Positions 8,140 to 16,044 of a stretch of 37,553 nt of DNA are shown here, piece after piece; positions within the stretch are counted from its first letter, which is position 1, and each line of letters begins with the position of its first letter. A model generated the notes under the pieces. That model was not told the origin of the DNA. It searched no databases and saw only the letters and a list, made by a program, of their open reading frames with translations. Position numbers and translations under genes: made by a program. Source of the stretch: Candidatus Aenigmatarchaeota archaeon (lineage in GTDB: Archaea; Aenigmatarchaeota; Aenigmatarchaeia; GW2011-AR5; JACRAC01); NCBI GenBank assembly GCA_016187395.1, contig JACPJV010000031.1, positions 1-37,553 of the forward strand, written 5' to 3'.

Positions 8140-8958
8140 TCAGTGGTTTGAATGGATCAATTAGAATTGAAGAAACTAACCGCGGCTATGAACAAAGCAA
8201 TTAAGAAACAAAAGGTTGAGCGATTTATTGCTATGAAACCCGAGGCCGTACTTATCATAAGACTCTCTCTTGGATTGAGTCAACGTGAATTTGTTAAGCT
8301 ACTAAACGGCAAACTTTCGCAAGTTACACTTGTCAAGTATGAGAAAGGAAATGCAAATAAAATACAAGCACATATAGCCAAGAATGTAGCTTCTATTGCT
8401 CCTAAAAGATTAAAGGTAGATGCTGTTTTGCGAAATTATAAAAGATTTTCAATGATGCACAGAGGCTATATGCCTAGGGGAAGAGCCAGAAAATTGCAAG
8501 AACTTTCCCTTAAGAAAACAACTAAAATGCAAAGAAAGCTTTGGGGGCGTTTGGGAGCAATGAAGGCTAATGCAAAACAAAGGCCAACAGAGCAGGAAAT
8601 GCAAATACAAAATCTTCTGGAGAAATTGAAGATTTCATATACTACACACGAATTGATAGAATCTTCCGGTTTGAAATTTAACATAGATTTTGTAATTCGA
8701 AAGGGAAATCGCATTTGTTTTCTTGAAGTAAGCAAACGAAAACACGATATCTCAATACTTGCCCAAGCTTATGGATATAGATCCAGAGTTCTACGAGAGA
8801 CCTATCCCAGAGCGAAATTTGTAGCAATTTTTGATGAAATACCTTTAGGGCCTTCAGAAATACTTAATAAGGAATTTGATTTGATTTCAGATTCAAATTC
8901 TCTCAAAGTCGTGGAAGAGTTTCTTCTTTCTTTTTGATTCTCGAACTTCTGACAACTA
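8140..8958 (+). mobile_element. 16S intron near E. coli 908 carrying an endonuclease gene
   Basis: Interrupts GGTTGAAA|ACTTAAAGG, the S908 region where other archaeal 16S introns are known. The ends pair as TCAG/CTGA and TTTGA/TCGAA separated by three-base loops (TGG, CTT), a relaxed bulge-helix-bulge-like fold. Almost the whole intron is the reading frame at 8152-8937, so the protein would be translated from pre-rRNA or from the excised intron; no TATA box lies just upstream. Confidence 0.8.
8152..8937 (+). CDS. PD-(D/E)XK putative homing endonuclease in 16S intron
   Basis: 261 residues. Residues 31-66 look like a helix-turn-helix (IIRLSLGLSQREFVKLLNG...VTLVKYEKG). A basic linker with KLWGRLGAMKANAKQ (129-143) resembles the small Gly-rich DNA-contact segments of homing enzymes. 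The C-terminal half has a PD-(D/E)XK-like core: E147/E149, FNIDFVI (D179) and CFLEVSK (E192, K195). No LAGLIDADG motif is present. By position it should cleave an intronless 16S allele and drive intron spread. The assignment as nuclease rests on motif order and location; the same design appears in the 23S intron gene at 16146. Confidence 0.65.
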   Translation: MDQLELKKLTAAMNKAIKKQKVERFIAMKPEAVLIIRLSLGLSQREFVKLLNGKLSQVTLVKYEKGNANKIQAHIAKNVASIAPKRLKVDAVLRNYKRFSMMHRGYMPRGRARKLQELSLKKTTKMQRKLWGRLGAMKANAKQRPTEQEMQIQNLLEKLKISYTTHELIESSGLKFNIDFVIRKGNRICFLEVSKRKHDISILAQAYGYRSRVLRETYPRAKFVAIFDEIPLGPSEILNKEFDLISDSNSLKVVEEFLLSF

Positions 8959-9041
8959 ACTTAAAGGAATTGGCGGGGGAGCACTACCAGGGGTGGAGGC
9001 TGTGGTTCAATTGGATTCAACGCCGGGAACCTCACCAGGGA

Positions 9042-9092
9042 CTTGAAGAGAAATGGAATTTCTCTTAATTTTCCAACTCTTCGAGCTGGAAA
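9042..9092 (+). other. 16S insert or helix expansion (h33 region)
   Basis: About 51 extra bases between CTCACCAGGG and GACAGCAGAATG. It can form AGAGAAA/TTTCTCT and TTTTCCA/TGGAAAA hairpins. As this is a variable region, it could be a retained expansion rather than an intron. Confidence 0.5.
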
Positions 9093-9272
9093 AGACAGCA
9101 GAATGAGGGTCAGCCTGAAGGGCTTACCTGACAAGCTGAGAGGAGCTGCATGGCCGTCGTCAGCTCGTGGTGTGAACTGTCGTGTTAAGTCACGAAACGA
9201 GCGAGACCCACACTGCTATTTGCTACGTTTCTCTCCGGAGAAACAGCACTATAGCGGGACCGCTGGTGCTAA

Positions 9273-9309
9273 GGCGTATGAAGTTGCGAAGCAACTTTTT
9301 CGCAGCAAG
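9273..9309 (+). other. 37-base 16S mini-insert
   Basis: Splits GCTGGTGCTAA from ACCAGAGGAAGG, normally contiguous. Its centre is the hairpin AAGTTGC-GAA-GCAACTT. No coding capacity. Confidence 0.6.
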
Positions 9310-9336
9310 ACCAGAGGAAGGAGTGGTCGACGGCAG

Positions 9337-9363
9337 ATGGAAGAAGTTTTTCTTCCAGCCGAA
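9337..9363 (+). other. 27-base 16S mini-insert
   Basis: Splits CGACGGCAG from GTCTGTATGGCCCG. It is essentially one hairpin, TGGAAGAA-GTTT-TTCTTCCA, plus GCCGAA. Confidence 0.6.
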
Positions 9364-9530
9364 GTCTGTATGGCCCGAATTTCCTTGGGCTACACACGGC
9401 CTACAATGCGCAGGACAATGGGATGCAACACCGTAAGGTGAAGCCAACCTCTTAAACCTGCGCCTAGTTCGGATTGGGGGCTGCAACTCGCCCCCATGAA
9501 GCCGGAATCCCTAGTAAGCGAGGGTCATCA

Positions 9531-9692
9531 TAACAGCAAGTTGAATGATTGCTGGGCCAGTGCAAAAACAAACAGATGATGAAATATTAATGGCTTGACC
9601 AAGATGTTTGCAAGTGAATGGACGTTGCAGAGCAACGTCAGTTCGCGCTTTGCATATAGCAGCTCTATGATGGGCTTGCTGTTTGTGAAATC
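9531..9692 (+). other. 16S intron near E. coli 1350
   Basis: About 160 bases between GGGTCATCA and CTCGCTGAATACG. The intron is closed by a perfect nine-base helix AACAGCAAG (9532-9540) with CTTGCTGTT (9675-9683). It carries a copy of the recurrent hairpin module at 9611-9653. No reading frame. Confidence 0.75.
9611..9653 (+). repeat. Recurrent rRNA-insert hairpin module, copy 2
   Basis: GTGAATG, stem GACGTTGC-AGA-GCAACGTC (9621-9639), then AGTTCGC, closed by GCAAG/CTTTGC. Same layout as the copy at 7863 with a different, still perfect, stem. Confidence 0.65.
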
Positions 9693-9718
9693 TCTCGCTG
9701 AATACGTCCCTGCTCCTT

Positions 9719-9750
9719 AAGCTGCCAGTTGCGTGCTGGCTGCTGGAGAA
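9719..9750 (+). other. 32-base mini-intron in the decoding region (near E. coli 1391)
   Basis: Splits CCCTGCTCCTT from GCACACACCGCCCGTC, sequence that is invariant in 16S. The insert folds as GCTGCCAG/CTGGCTGC with one mismatch and is flanked by CTCC/GGAG. It has to be removed, or tolerated by fragmentation, for a working decoding centre. Confidence 0.7.
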
Positions 9751-9966
9751 GCACACACCGCCCGTCAAGCCAATCGAGCGGGGTCTAGGTGAGGCTTGCG
9801 CTGAGCAAGTCGAGCCTGAACTCTGTAAGAGGGGCTAAGAGTGCGTTAGCAAAAGCTAGCGCTCTAGCAATCGTAACAAGGTAACCGTACGGGAACGTGC
9901 GGTTGGATCACCTCTTTTTTTATCTTCGGATAAAAATTGAAGGGGCGATTTGATTTCGCTATCTAA

Positions 9967-10026
9967 GCGAAGATGATAGAAATCGCCGTGTGTAAAACGC
10001 AAGACTGCGTTAAAACTCATACCTCT
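9967..10026 (+). repeat. 16S trailer repeat, proximal copy
   Basis: About 60 bases, close to 88% identical with 10723-10783, starting GCGAAGATGATAG and ending ACTCATACCTCT (10015-10026), the latter perfectly complementary to the 16S leader at 6885-6896. An AACGC/GCGTT hairpin inside is kept in both copies. Upstream of it, 9944-9987 forms a separate GGCGATTT/AAATCGCC hairpin. Confidence 0.8.
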
Positions 10027-10064
10027 GTTTTATTTTTTATTGACTCAGCACTAAGATCGCAAAT

Positions 10065-10415
10065 TCAGGGCTCTATTATTCCAAGACTGATTTTTATTGC
10101 CTCGTCTACCTCCTTCATTTTCTTTCTAGACAGCCTGCCGATTTTTCTGACGAGTCTTTTCGTGTCAACGGTTCTTATCTGGTTCAGCAAAATCGTGGAA
10201 TCTTCGCTCAATCCGGATTCTTCCTTGGGAACAAAGACATTTGTTGGGAATTCCTTTTCGAAAATCCTGGAAGTCATTGCGGCAACTATTGTAACAGGAC
10301 TGTATCTGTTCCCTATATCATTCTGTATAACAACAGCTGGCCTCGTCTTTCCCTGCTCAGAGCCGATTACAGGGTCCAGATTCACCAGAAATATATCGCC
10401 CCTCCTGATTTCCAT
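10065..10415 (-). CDS. mazF: MazF/PemK-family endoribonuclease toxin
   Basis: 116 residues, normal for MazF. The N-terminus MEIRRGDIFLVNLDPVIGSEQGKTRPAVV is the family signature (strand, Pro-rich loop, E-x-GKTRPxV), followed by VTIVAAMTS and the ILLNQIRTVDTKRL segment with the catalytic Arg/Thr region. MazF cleaves RNA at short motifs and halts growth unless bound by its antitoxin. ATG 10415 is preferred to the TTG just before it. It lies eight bases after its antitoxin gene, convergent to the 16S gene, and the pair is bracketed by two 16S trailer copies. Confidence 0.9.
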   Translation of the reverse strand: MEIRRGDIFLVNLDPVIGSEQGKTRPAVVIQNDIGNRYSPVTIVAAMTSRIFEKEFPTNVFVPKEESGLSEDSTILLNQIRTVDTKRLVRKIGRLSRKKMKEVDEAIKISLGIIEP

Positions 10416-10426
10416 CAAAACGCCTG

Positions 10427-10627
10427 TTAACTGCGGTTTTCCAAATCAACAATTTCCCATTCCTTGGCTATTTCCACAGATTCCTTTGCCATTGCTATAT
10501 AGCCCTCTTCCAATAGTTTTGAAATGTTCCTTCGGCCATTTGTCCGGGAGCCCCCGAGCATTTCAAACTCTTCCTTCGACAGCAGCACGTACTCGCCCTT
10601 TTCTTTTATATGCAGTATTTCCGACAT
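10427..10627 (-). CDS. Antitoxin partner of MazF
   Basis: 66 residues: a short N-terminal beta segment (ILHIKEKGEYVLLSKEEFEML) followed by a charged helical tail rich in E and ending EIVDLENRS, the usual build of small toxin-neutralising proteins. It precedes mazF in the same orientation with an eight-base gap, the standard antitoxin-toxin order. The specific antitoxin family is not recognised. Confidence 0.7.
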   Translation of the reverse strand: MSEILHIKEKGEYVLLSKEEFEMLGGSRTNGRRNISKLLEEGYIAMAKESVEIAKEWEIVDLENRS

Positions 10628-10722
10628 GTTATCACAATTATCATAGCTCCCATCAATTATTAAAAGGCACAGTAGGCTTCTCAATGAAATATCATCTGAA
10701 AGGAAATAGAGATATTTGTCTT

Positions 10723-10783
10723 GGCGAAAGATGACAGAACGCCCGTGTGTAAAGCGCAAGACTGCGTTAAAACTCATGCCTCT
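10723..10783 (+). repeat. 16S trailer repeat, distal copy
   Basis: Second copy of the trailer found at 9967. Its ACTCATGCCTCTATC (10772-10786) pairs with the leader GATAGAGGTATGAGT through 15 bases with one G-U pair, three bases more than the proximal copy, so it may be the original trailer. The mazEF pair lies exactly between the copies. Confidence 0.8.
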
Positions 10784-10868
10784 ATCTGATTTTACTTATG
10801 AATTACTATATCCCATAGCGATCTACAAATCCCTATTTAAACATAGTGCAGAAATAATCAGGGTCTTT

Positions 10869-12086
10869 ATGAAAGGGATACTAGGTTTTGCGGGAACATT
10901 CGCCTTTTCGGTATCAATCGCACTTGGTAATAATTGTATCCCAGCATATGAAAGCCGCCCAGCGCCATATTGCGGCGTGGAAGGCAGTCTTGCATGGCGG
11001 CCCAGCACGGGTGTTGACCCAGAGCTTCTTCTCTTCATTAACCAGACAGAAAATGAAGAAGATATAGTATGGCTGAGAACAGACGGCGCGGAGTACGATC
11101 GCTGTTGCCCACCAGACATCAGGGTGGTTGATGCTGTATATAACGATGGTGAAATTAATTGCAACTCCGATACCTTTTTCTTGCTTGCCCGATCTGGTTA
11201 CAATACCGGCAAAGATCACATTTACGAAATCCGTTTACCGGCAGCGGATCCGCCCATCACTAGTAGTCTCTACTGCAACCCTTGCGGCGGAACGGGTGAG
11301 GAAGAAGTTGCCTGCGACCTTGGCAAAAACTGTCCGGTCTTGAGAAAATTCACTTTTGGCTTCACCAACGATGCAGTTGGCATTACTATAGCACGACCAT
11401 CCTTTGCAGACAGGCCCTTACTTGTCGTATCTCGCGGGTTAGGGCTTTACTTCCTTGATCCGACTCAGTCTTCCTGTGATGCAGAAGAAATAGAGCCTCT
11501 GGGTAAATGCGGCAGACTCGAGTATGATGGAAAGATACTCGTTCCTTCTTCGCTAATCTGGCTCGGCGATGACAATCTCCTTGGAATAACACAAGACCGC
11601 GAAGCAATAGAAATTGCGCTTGGAGAAGGATACTCCTGCACAATTACGTCTTACTGTGCGGATATAATTCCTTCCGGATGGACAAATATGGCAACCCTAA
11701 ATGGAGATGGAAATATTTTATTTGGGTCAACAGACTTTAATTATTATAATATGAGTCGAGCACAGGCTATCTACAACCTGCCTAGTCCATTTCCCCAGCC
11801 ATCAGATGTTGGAAATGCCCTGAGGGTCACTCGAAGAGAGGGGGATGTGGTTCTTGACTGGTCGCGTACGACATGTTGTGGCCCTGACCAGCGTTTTATA
11901 GTCGGGCGGTGGAGTGCCCTCGCCAGAGATGAAAATGATATACAATCCCTTCGTCAAAGCTTCCGACAAAACCCAACAGGAACAGAGATAATATGGGGTC
12001 CAGAGGCAGGGCTACAGGCAAACGATGCCGGTGCAGCGGAGGACGGCTCATATCTCCGGTGTTATAGAATTTTTCCCTGCCCTTGA
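10869..12086 (+). CDS. Secreted Cys-rich protein, hypothetical
   Basis: 405 residues beginning with a signal peptide (KGILGFAGTFAFSVSIALG) and rich in paired cysteines (CC and CxxC, for example YDRCCPPD, CNPCGG, TTCCGPD), implying an extracellular disulphide-bonded protein. The C-terminus contains LRVTRREGDVVLDWS, a pattern like fibronectin-type or beta-propeller-linked domains in lipoproteins. ATG 10869 follows the TATA-like CTATTTAAACATA by about 30 bases, fitting a leaderless mRNA. No family is recognised. Confidence 0.65.
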   Translation: MKGILGFAGTFAFSVSIALGNNCIPAYESRPAPYCGVEGSLAWRPSTGVDPELLLFINQTENEEDIVWLRTDGAEYDRCCPPDIRVVDAVYNDGEINCNSDTFFLLARSGYNTGKDHIYEIRLPAADPPITSSLYCNPCGGTGEEEVACDLGKNCPVLRKFTFGFTNDAVGITIARPSFADRPLLVVSRGLGLYFLDPTQSSCDAEEIEPLGKCGRLEYDGKILVPSSLIWLGDDNLLGITQDREAIEIALGEGYSCTITSYCADIIPSGWTNMATLNGDGNILFGSTDFNYYNMSRAQAIYNLPSPFPQPSDVGNALRVTRREGDVVLDWSRTTCCGPDQRFIVGRWSALARDENDIQSLRQSFRQNPTGTEIIWGPEAGLQANDAGAAEDGSYLRCYRIFPCP

Positions 12087-12099
12087 AAATGAAGATTTG

Positions 12100-12369
12100 T
12101 CAGCAGCTTGCAAGTTCTCTTTCAATGGATTTTTTCAATTTAGAAACACTTTCATCAATCCAGTCAGCAGTCCGTTCCGCCTGGACATTGAACCATATTC
12201 TTCTTTGCTCTTTCCATAAAGTTATTTCAAGGGTCCCGCGCTGCCTGCCTTTCTTGAAATGCCAGTGGATGCATTCTGGATATTTAGAAACGGTGCCTTT
12301 CATTTTCATTGATAAGCCTTCATGCTTGCAACAAATCTCGATAATTTTCTGCTTTTGAAATGTCAGCAT
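12100..12369 (-). CDS. Hypothetical protein, 89 residues
   Basis: Small basic protein with predicted strands (CIHWHFKKGRQRGTLEITLW, RRIWFNVQAER) and a C-terminal amphipathic helix (WIDESVSKLKKSIERELASC). The alternation of aromatic and charged residues looks like a real alpha/beta domain. It is convergent with the secreted protein, 13 bases away. Function unknown. Confidence 0.55.
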   Translation of the reverse strand: MLTFQKQKIIEICCKHEGLSMKMKGTVSKYPECIHWHFKKGRQRGTLEITLWKEQRRIWFNVQAERTADWIDESVSKLKKSIERELASC

Positions 12370-12451
12370 TATTTGCTACATCCACATCAATCTCAATCAC
12401 AAGGGAACTTCACATTTTCAATTTAAATTCTTTCAGCTTCAAACTTGTGCT

Positions 12452-13081
12452 ATGAAACTCTCCTTCATCGGCTGCGGGAACATGGGCGGCGCGCTTGCGA
12501 GGCGCCTTGCAGGGGCAGGGCATGAAGTCATGGTTTCTGCGCGGCATGAAGACAAGGCAAAAGCGAAAGCAGAAGAATGCGGGAAGAATTCGAAGGCTGG
12601 CTCGGTGCCTGAGGCTGTGGCTTTTGGAGATGTAATTTTTCTCGCCGTTCCATACGGCGAAATATCATCTGCGATAAAAAGCGCGGGCGATTTGAAAGGC
12701 AAGGTGCTTGTGGACATAACAAATGCCCTGACTCCTGATTTTTCAGGCCTTGCTATAGGATTCACAGACAGCGCTGCAGAGCAGGTGGCTCGGCTTGCGC
12801 CTGTGGCGAAGGTGGTGAAGGCTTTCAATACGGTGTTTGCGCAGGTTGTTGCTAACCCGAAATTTGCAGAAGGAAAACCCTCGGCTTTTGTGGCTTCTGA
12901 CCATGCTGATGCGAAAGAAAAGGTGATGCGGCTTGCGTCCGATATAGGCTTTGAGTCGCTAGATGCAGGCCCGCTCAAGAATGCGCGACTGCTTGAGCCG
13001 CTCGGTATGATGAACATATTTTTAGGATATGTGCAGGGACTGGGTGCGGATAAAATTGCATTCAGGGTGATGAGGAGATAG
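12452..13081 (+). CDS. NADP/coenzyme F420-type reductase, Rossmann protein
   Basis: 209 residues with an N-terminal dinucleotide-binding loop (FIGCGNMGGALARRL, residues 6-20), VFLAVPY-type and DITNAL segments and the VVKAFNTVFAQV motif, all characteristic of F420H2:NADP oxidoreductase-like proteins (Pfam F420_oxidored). The family transfers hydride between NADP and F420 or reduces other substrates; without F420 biosynthesis genes in view the true partner is uncertain. Its 3' end overlaps the convergent rhomboid gene by 20 bases. Confidence 0.8.
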   Translation: MKLSFIGCGNMGGALARRLAGAGHEVMVSARHEDKAKAKAEECGKNSKAGSVPEAVAFGDVIFLAVPYGEISSAIKSAGDLKGKVLVDITNALTPDFSGLAIGFTDSAAEQVARLAPVAKVVKAFNTVFAQVVANPKFAEGKPSAFVASDHADAKEKVMRLASDIGFESLDAGPLKNARLLEPLGMMNIFLGYVQGLGADKIAFRVMRR

Positions 13082-13709
13082 CGATTTTCCTTTTTCTCAT
13101 GAATGCAAATTTGGCGACCACCCACCCGAACACAAACCCGCCGATGTGAGCGAAAAATGCAATGCCGCTGCCTATGCCGCCAGCAAGGCTGGCGAAGCCA
13201 AAGATGAGCTGAAGCAGAAACCAGAAGCCTATCACCATCTTCGCGTTGACCGTGCCATGATAATAATATGATGCCACCCGAATGCGCACGTCCGGGAAGA
13301 ACGCAAGATAAGCGCCCAGCACGCCTGAAATGGCGCCTGAAGCGCCAATTGCAGGAATTTCTGAACCGAGGTTGGTCACGAGATGCGTGGCTGTTGCCGC
13401 AATGCCTGATAAAAGATAAAACAAAATGTATTTGATTTTGCCCAGCTTGTCTTCCACATTGTCGCCAAAGAGCCAGAGGTACCACATGTTCCCGAAGATG
13501 TGGTCGAAACCGCCATGCAGGAACATGCTGGTGAATATGGTCAAAAATGATATTTCGGCAGGGACGAAGCCGTATTTCAAAATAATATTGTCAAAGTCCG
13601 TGAGGCTCCAGATGAAGATTATGACATTGATTGCTATTAGCGCGTAAGTGATGTAGGGCTTTGTCTTTGAAACATTCTCGTCCTTGTAGGGGAAGAATTG
13701 GCCTTTCAT
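13062..13709 (-). CDS. Rhomboid-family intramembrane serine protease
   Basis: 215 residues with six or so membrane segments. HGGFDHIFGNMWYLW (65-79) is the rhomboid TM2 motif, GASGAISG (122-129) supplies the catalytic Ser124, and AHIGGFVFGW has the catalytic His188. It should cut single-pass membrane proteins inside the bilayer. ATG 13709 is chosen because any longer frame runs through the tRNA gene; the start lies two bases after the tRNA 3' end, so tRNA processing would leave an essentially leaderless mRNA. Confidence 0.9.
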   Translation of the reverse strand: MKGQFFPYKDENVSKTKPYITYALIAINVIIFIWSLTDFDNIILKYGFVPAEISFLTIFTSMFLHGGFDHIFGNMWYLWLFGDNVEDKLGKIKYILFYLLSGIAATATHLVTNLGSEIPAIGASGAISGVLGAYLAFFPDVRIRVASYYYHGTVNAKMVIGFWFLLQLIFGFASLAGGIGSGIAFFAHIGGFVFGWVVAKFAFMRKRKIAISSSP

Positions 13710-13711
13710 AA

Positions 13712-13862
13712 TGGACCGAGTGGGACTCGAACCCACAACCTCCTGCTTGCAAAGCAGATGATCTTTCTTGCCAAGCAATGCCTTCCGCGCTCGCTGCGTT
13801 CGCAGCGGTCGCAAGCTCCCTTGCTCACTTTGCTCGCTTGGATCCAATTGATCTATCGGCCC
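13712..13862 (-). tRNA. tRNA-Ala (TGC) with a ~77-base intron in the D-loop region
   Basis: Reading the minus strand, GGGCCGA pairs with TCGGTCC (acceptor, discriminator A), the T-arm is GTGGG-TTCGAGT-CCCAC, and the anticodon arm CTGC-TTTGCAA-GCAG carries TGC. The D-stem GATC/GATC is split: about 77 bases lie after TTGG of the D-loop and before AGATC. The intron ends contain CCAAGC/GCTTGG, making a helix next to three-base bulges. No intron is seen at the canonical 37/38 site. In many archaea tRNA-Ala(TGC) lies between 16S and 23S; here it lies between them but inverted. Confidence 0.85.
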
Positions 13863-13936
13863 TTGAGAGATGATAATTAAGAAAGCGATTTAAATAAGCG
13901 CACATGGCTATAAAACAGAAAAACTAAAAAACCAAT

Positions 13937-14413
13937 CTAATCCACCAGAATCGTATTCGTGCCTTTCTTCTCTTCGAGCCTTGACGCCATCTCCTGCAGG
14001 GCGTTGTATGTGGTTTCGGCTGCACGCCCTTTGAGACCGATGTCCCTCAGCACGCCCATTACGTAGCTTTTTGGAAGTTCTCCGCGTATCTCCCATGTTA
14101 CGTAGGTTCTCTTGCATTCGCGCTGCTCTGCTATGATGTCTCGCAGCTCCTCAGCCATCTCGGGGTGTATCCTGGAGAACTCCTCTACGCCGAGTTTGTA
14201 TCCTCTTGCGGTTGCACCAGTCTCCCAGTCAAGCTGCGCGTACACATGCCCTTCGTTTGTTTGCTGTCCGTCTGCAAGCCTTTCGTAGAGCTCTCTGGCT
14301 GCAGGCTTAAGCTTCCTGCTGGCGCGCAGGTGGTACGAATTCAAGGGCCTGTTTACGGATGCAATGGATGCCACCCTCAAGGCAGCTTCCTCGACTTTCC
14401 TAAGTTCTGTCAT
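13937..14413 (-). CDS. Hypothetical protein, 158 residues
   Basis: Soluble, mostly helical protein with several Arg/Glu-rich helices and no recognised domain. The start at 14413 is set by GAGGTGA five bases upstream, a clear ribosome site; a longer frame to 14431 lacks one. It is divergent from the TrmB-family regulator, and the two may share a control region. The central AQLDWETGATARGYKLGVEEF may be a DNA- or protein-binding segment, but this is only a guess. Confidence 0.6.
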   Translation of the reverse strand: MTELRKVEEAALRVASIASVNRPLNSYHLRASRKLKPAARELYERLADGQQTNEGHVYAQLDWETGATARGYKLGVEEFSRIHPEMAEELRDIIAEQRECKRTYVTWEIRGELPKSYVMGVLRDIGLKGRAAETTYNALQEMASRLEEKKGTNTILVD

Positions 14414-14516
14414 TTTTCTCACCTCTTCCAAGTGCCCGACAAATCGTAAGAAAAAGTGTGGTGCAGAGATTCACCACAGTAGAAAACGTTATAAGCAGCG
14501 AAAACAGGTATTCATT

Positions 14517-15245
14517 ATGGAAAAAACCGACCTTATGGAAGCTCTCATCCAGACAGGTCTGACTTCAACTGAGGCAAAGGTATACCTTGTTATGCTGAAG
14601 GGCGGACCTTCGCTTGCCAGCGAGATAACGAAAAAAGCAGGGCTGCACAGGCGGACTGTTTATGACGTCATGCCAAGGCTCCTTGAAAAGGGAATCATTA
14701 GCACGATGCTGAAGAACAACCGCAACGTGTACGAAGCAGCGTCGCCGCAGAAGATGATGGAATTGCTAAAACAAAAAGAAAGCGCATTAGAAGAATCCCT
14801 TACAGAACTCACGCGGATTTATAGTGCCCAGCTCAAGAAAGAAAAAACGAGATTTTTCCAGGGCAGAAATGGACTAAAAACTGTGCTTGAGGAGCAGATA
14901 AGCGAAGGCAAGCCTGTGCATGTGCTTCTCGCATATCCGGGTGCGGATGAGATTCTAAAGTATCATTTCAAGTGGTACAACAGGGAAAGAAAAAGAGCAA
15001 AAATACCAATGCGGCTGATATTCGATTCTTCTGCGCGAGGGAGGCACGAGAAAATACCTCTGGCGCAGGTGAGATACATATCAGGCTACGAGTCAAGCCC
15101 TGCCGCCACCAATATCTATGGCGATAAGGTTGCTATCATACTTTGGAGCGCCGAGAACCCGTTTGCGATTGTGATAGAGAACAAGGATATCGCAGATAAC
15201 TACAGGAAGTTCTTTGAAATACTCTGGAAGAAGGCTAGGAAATAG
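14517..15245 (+). CDS. TrmB-family transcriptional regulator
   Basis: 242 residues. The N-terminal winged helix reads LIQTGLTSTEAKVYLVMLKGG then ASEITKKAGLHRRTVYDVMPRL (about residues 9-55), the TrmB signature, followed by a coiled-coil helix (MMELLKQKESALEESLTEL) and a C-terminal phospholipase-D-like effector domain including GRNGLKTVLEEQ and NIYGDKVAIILW. TrmB proteins regulate sugar or other metabolic genes. A TATA-like CGTTATAAGC about 30 bases upstream supports ATG 14517 as a leaderless start. Confidence 0.85.
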   Translation: MEKTDLMEALIQTGLTSTEAKVYLVMLKGGPSLASEITKKAGLHRRTVYDVMPRLLEKGIISTMLKNNRNVYEAASPQKMMELLKQKESALEESLTELTRIYSAQLKKEKTRFFQGRNGLKTVLEEQISEGKPVHVLLAYPGADEILKYHFKWYNRERKRAKIPMRLIFDSSARGRHEKIPLAQVRYISGYESSPAATNIYGDKVAIILWSAENPFAIVIENKDIADNYRKFFEILWKKARK

Positions 15246-15307
15246 AGAATAGAAGTGTAGAAAATCTACAAGCCTATCCAAAGAACTACCGGTTTCTTTT
15301 TACAAGC

Positions 15308-15842
15308 CTTAAATAGTTCACTTTCTATAAAAACGGTAGTATAACTTCAATTGAAATTAAAATTGCTGCCCTTTGCATAAGGGTGCAGTTAAATTATTCT
15401 GCCTGTTCCGAACCGGGATGGGCGCGATAGGTTAGGGCGAATGGAACGTTGCAAGGCAACGTTCAGTTTGTCTGGGCAAAACTAAAGCTGGTCAGAGTCG
15501 GCTTTGCATTGTGGCAGATGCAGGTTGCAGCGGAGGTTGGTGTCTGTCTCTAGACACTACACTATGCGGAACTGATTTCTGGCTGTTTGACAATAAGTAA
15601 AGACGGAAGAAAAGAAGGGTTGTGGAAATTCAACTTGATGCAAAACACTGCAAGAAAAATAAAAAGACACCCTTCTAATTTTCGCCTTAAAAAAGCTCTG
15701 ATCACGGTCGCACGCGAAAGAGCAATCTCAGCCGGTAAGCTTCTGCTTACTAATGCGGAATTTTCCGCAAGGTGTTGTGCAAAGCTTCTGCATGCTTCCC
15801 AGCAGCAGCGGCGATGAAACTATCACAGGTCCGGAGGAAGAT
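15308..15842 (+). other. 23S rRNA leader region, highly structured, no convincing gene
   Basis: TATA-like boxes at 15308-15316 (CCTTAAATA) and 15325-15333 (CTATAAAAA) start this region. It then shows CTGC-CCTTT/AAGGG-GCAG (about 15366-15389), CCTGTTCC-GAACC-GGGATGGG, the recurrent hairpin module, AGAAGGG/CCCTTCT, GTAAGC/GCTTAC and TGCGGAA/TTCCGCA. CAGGTCCGGAG (15826-15836), extended outward as AACTATC, pairs with the 23S trailer near 24308-24325 and is the 5' arm of the processing stem. A 76-codon frame at 15587-15817 overlaps these hairpins and is not believed. Confidence 0.6.
15434..15474 (+). repeat. Recurrent rRNA-insert hairpin module, copy 3 (in the 23S leader)
   Basis: GCGAATG (15437-15443), stem GAACGTTGC-AAG-GCAACGTTC, then AGTTTGTCTG. 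This copy is in the leader, not in an intron, which suggests the module has a role in pre-rRNA handling rather than only in splicing. Confidence 0.65.
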
Positions 15843-16044
15843 AGCTAGCTCCCAAGCTGTCTGGTGGATGGCTTGGCTCGGTAAGGCGATGAAGGTCCTG
15901 GCAAGCTGGGATATGCCGCGGCAAGACGCATGCAGTCTTTGACCCGCGGATCGCCGAATGGGACATCCCATACATTCCCGATAGGAGAGGTCCTGTTGGG
16001 AAGGCGAACGCCCTGAATTGAAGCATCTTAGTAGGGGCAGGAAA

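Larger units (their letters stand above)
6944..9914 (+). rRNA. rrs: 16S ribosomal RNA gene interrupted by about nine insertions
   Basis: Starts with AATTCTGGTTGATCCTGCCG and ends with GGTTGGATCACCTC. Universal segments are present in order: GTGCCAGCCGCCACGGTAAT near 7470, ATTAGATA/CCCCAGTAGTCC split by an insert, GGTTGAAA/ACTTAAAGG split by an insert, CTCGTGGTGTGAACTG near 9164, CTCCTT/GCACACACCGCCC split by an insert. The span is 2971 bases; removing the estimated inserts leaves about 1.57 kb, close to a normal archaeal 16S. Every insert is flanked by intact conserved sequence, so the gene looks functional if spliced. No second copy is in this window. Confidence 0.95.

Noticed and set aside
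9973-10734. Long plus-strand frame of 253 codons across the MazEF region
   Set aside because: It is the complement of mazF and its antitoxin, both of which have clear family motifs on the other strand, and it starts in the 16S trailer.
12439-13485. Minus-strand frame of 348 codons over the reductase and rhomboid genes
   Set aside because: Shadow of two well-supported genes in other frames; composition is rich in Ser, Ala and Arg as expected for an antisense frame.
15360-15425. Possible 5S rRNA (CTGTTCCGAACC next to GGGATGGG)
   Set aside because: The stretch folds as one simple hairpin with GAACC loop and lacks the GGAAGTTAAGC part and the helix I ends of 5S.
15587-15817. 76-codon frame in the 23S leader
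   Set aside because: Overlaps strong hairpins, has no promoter or ribosome site, and the sequence reads as structured RNA.
15826-15845. SRP RNA tip (CAGGTCCGGAGGAAG looks like the SRP helix 8 motif)
   Set aside because: It pairs with the 23S trailer and sits at the 23S 5' end, so it is the processing-stem arm; no other SRP domain surrounds it.
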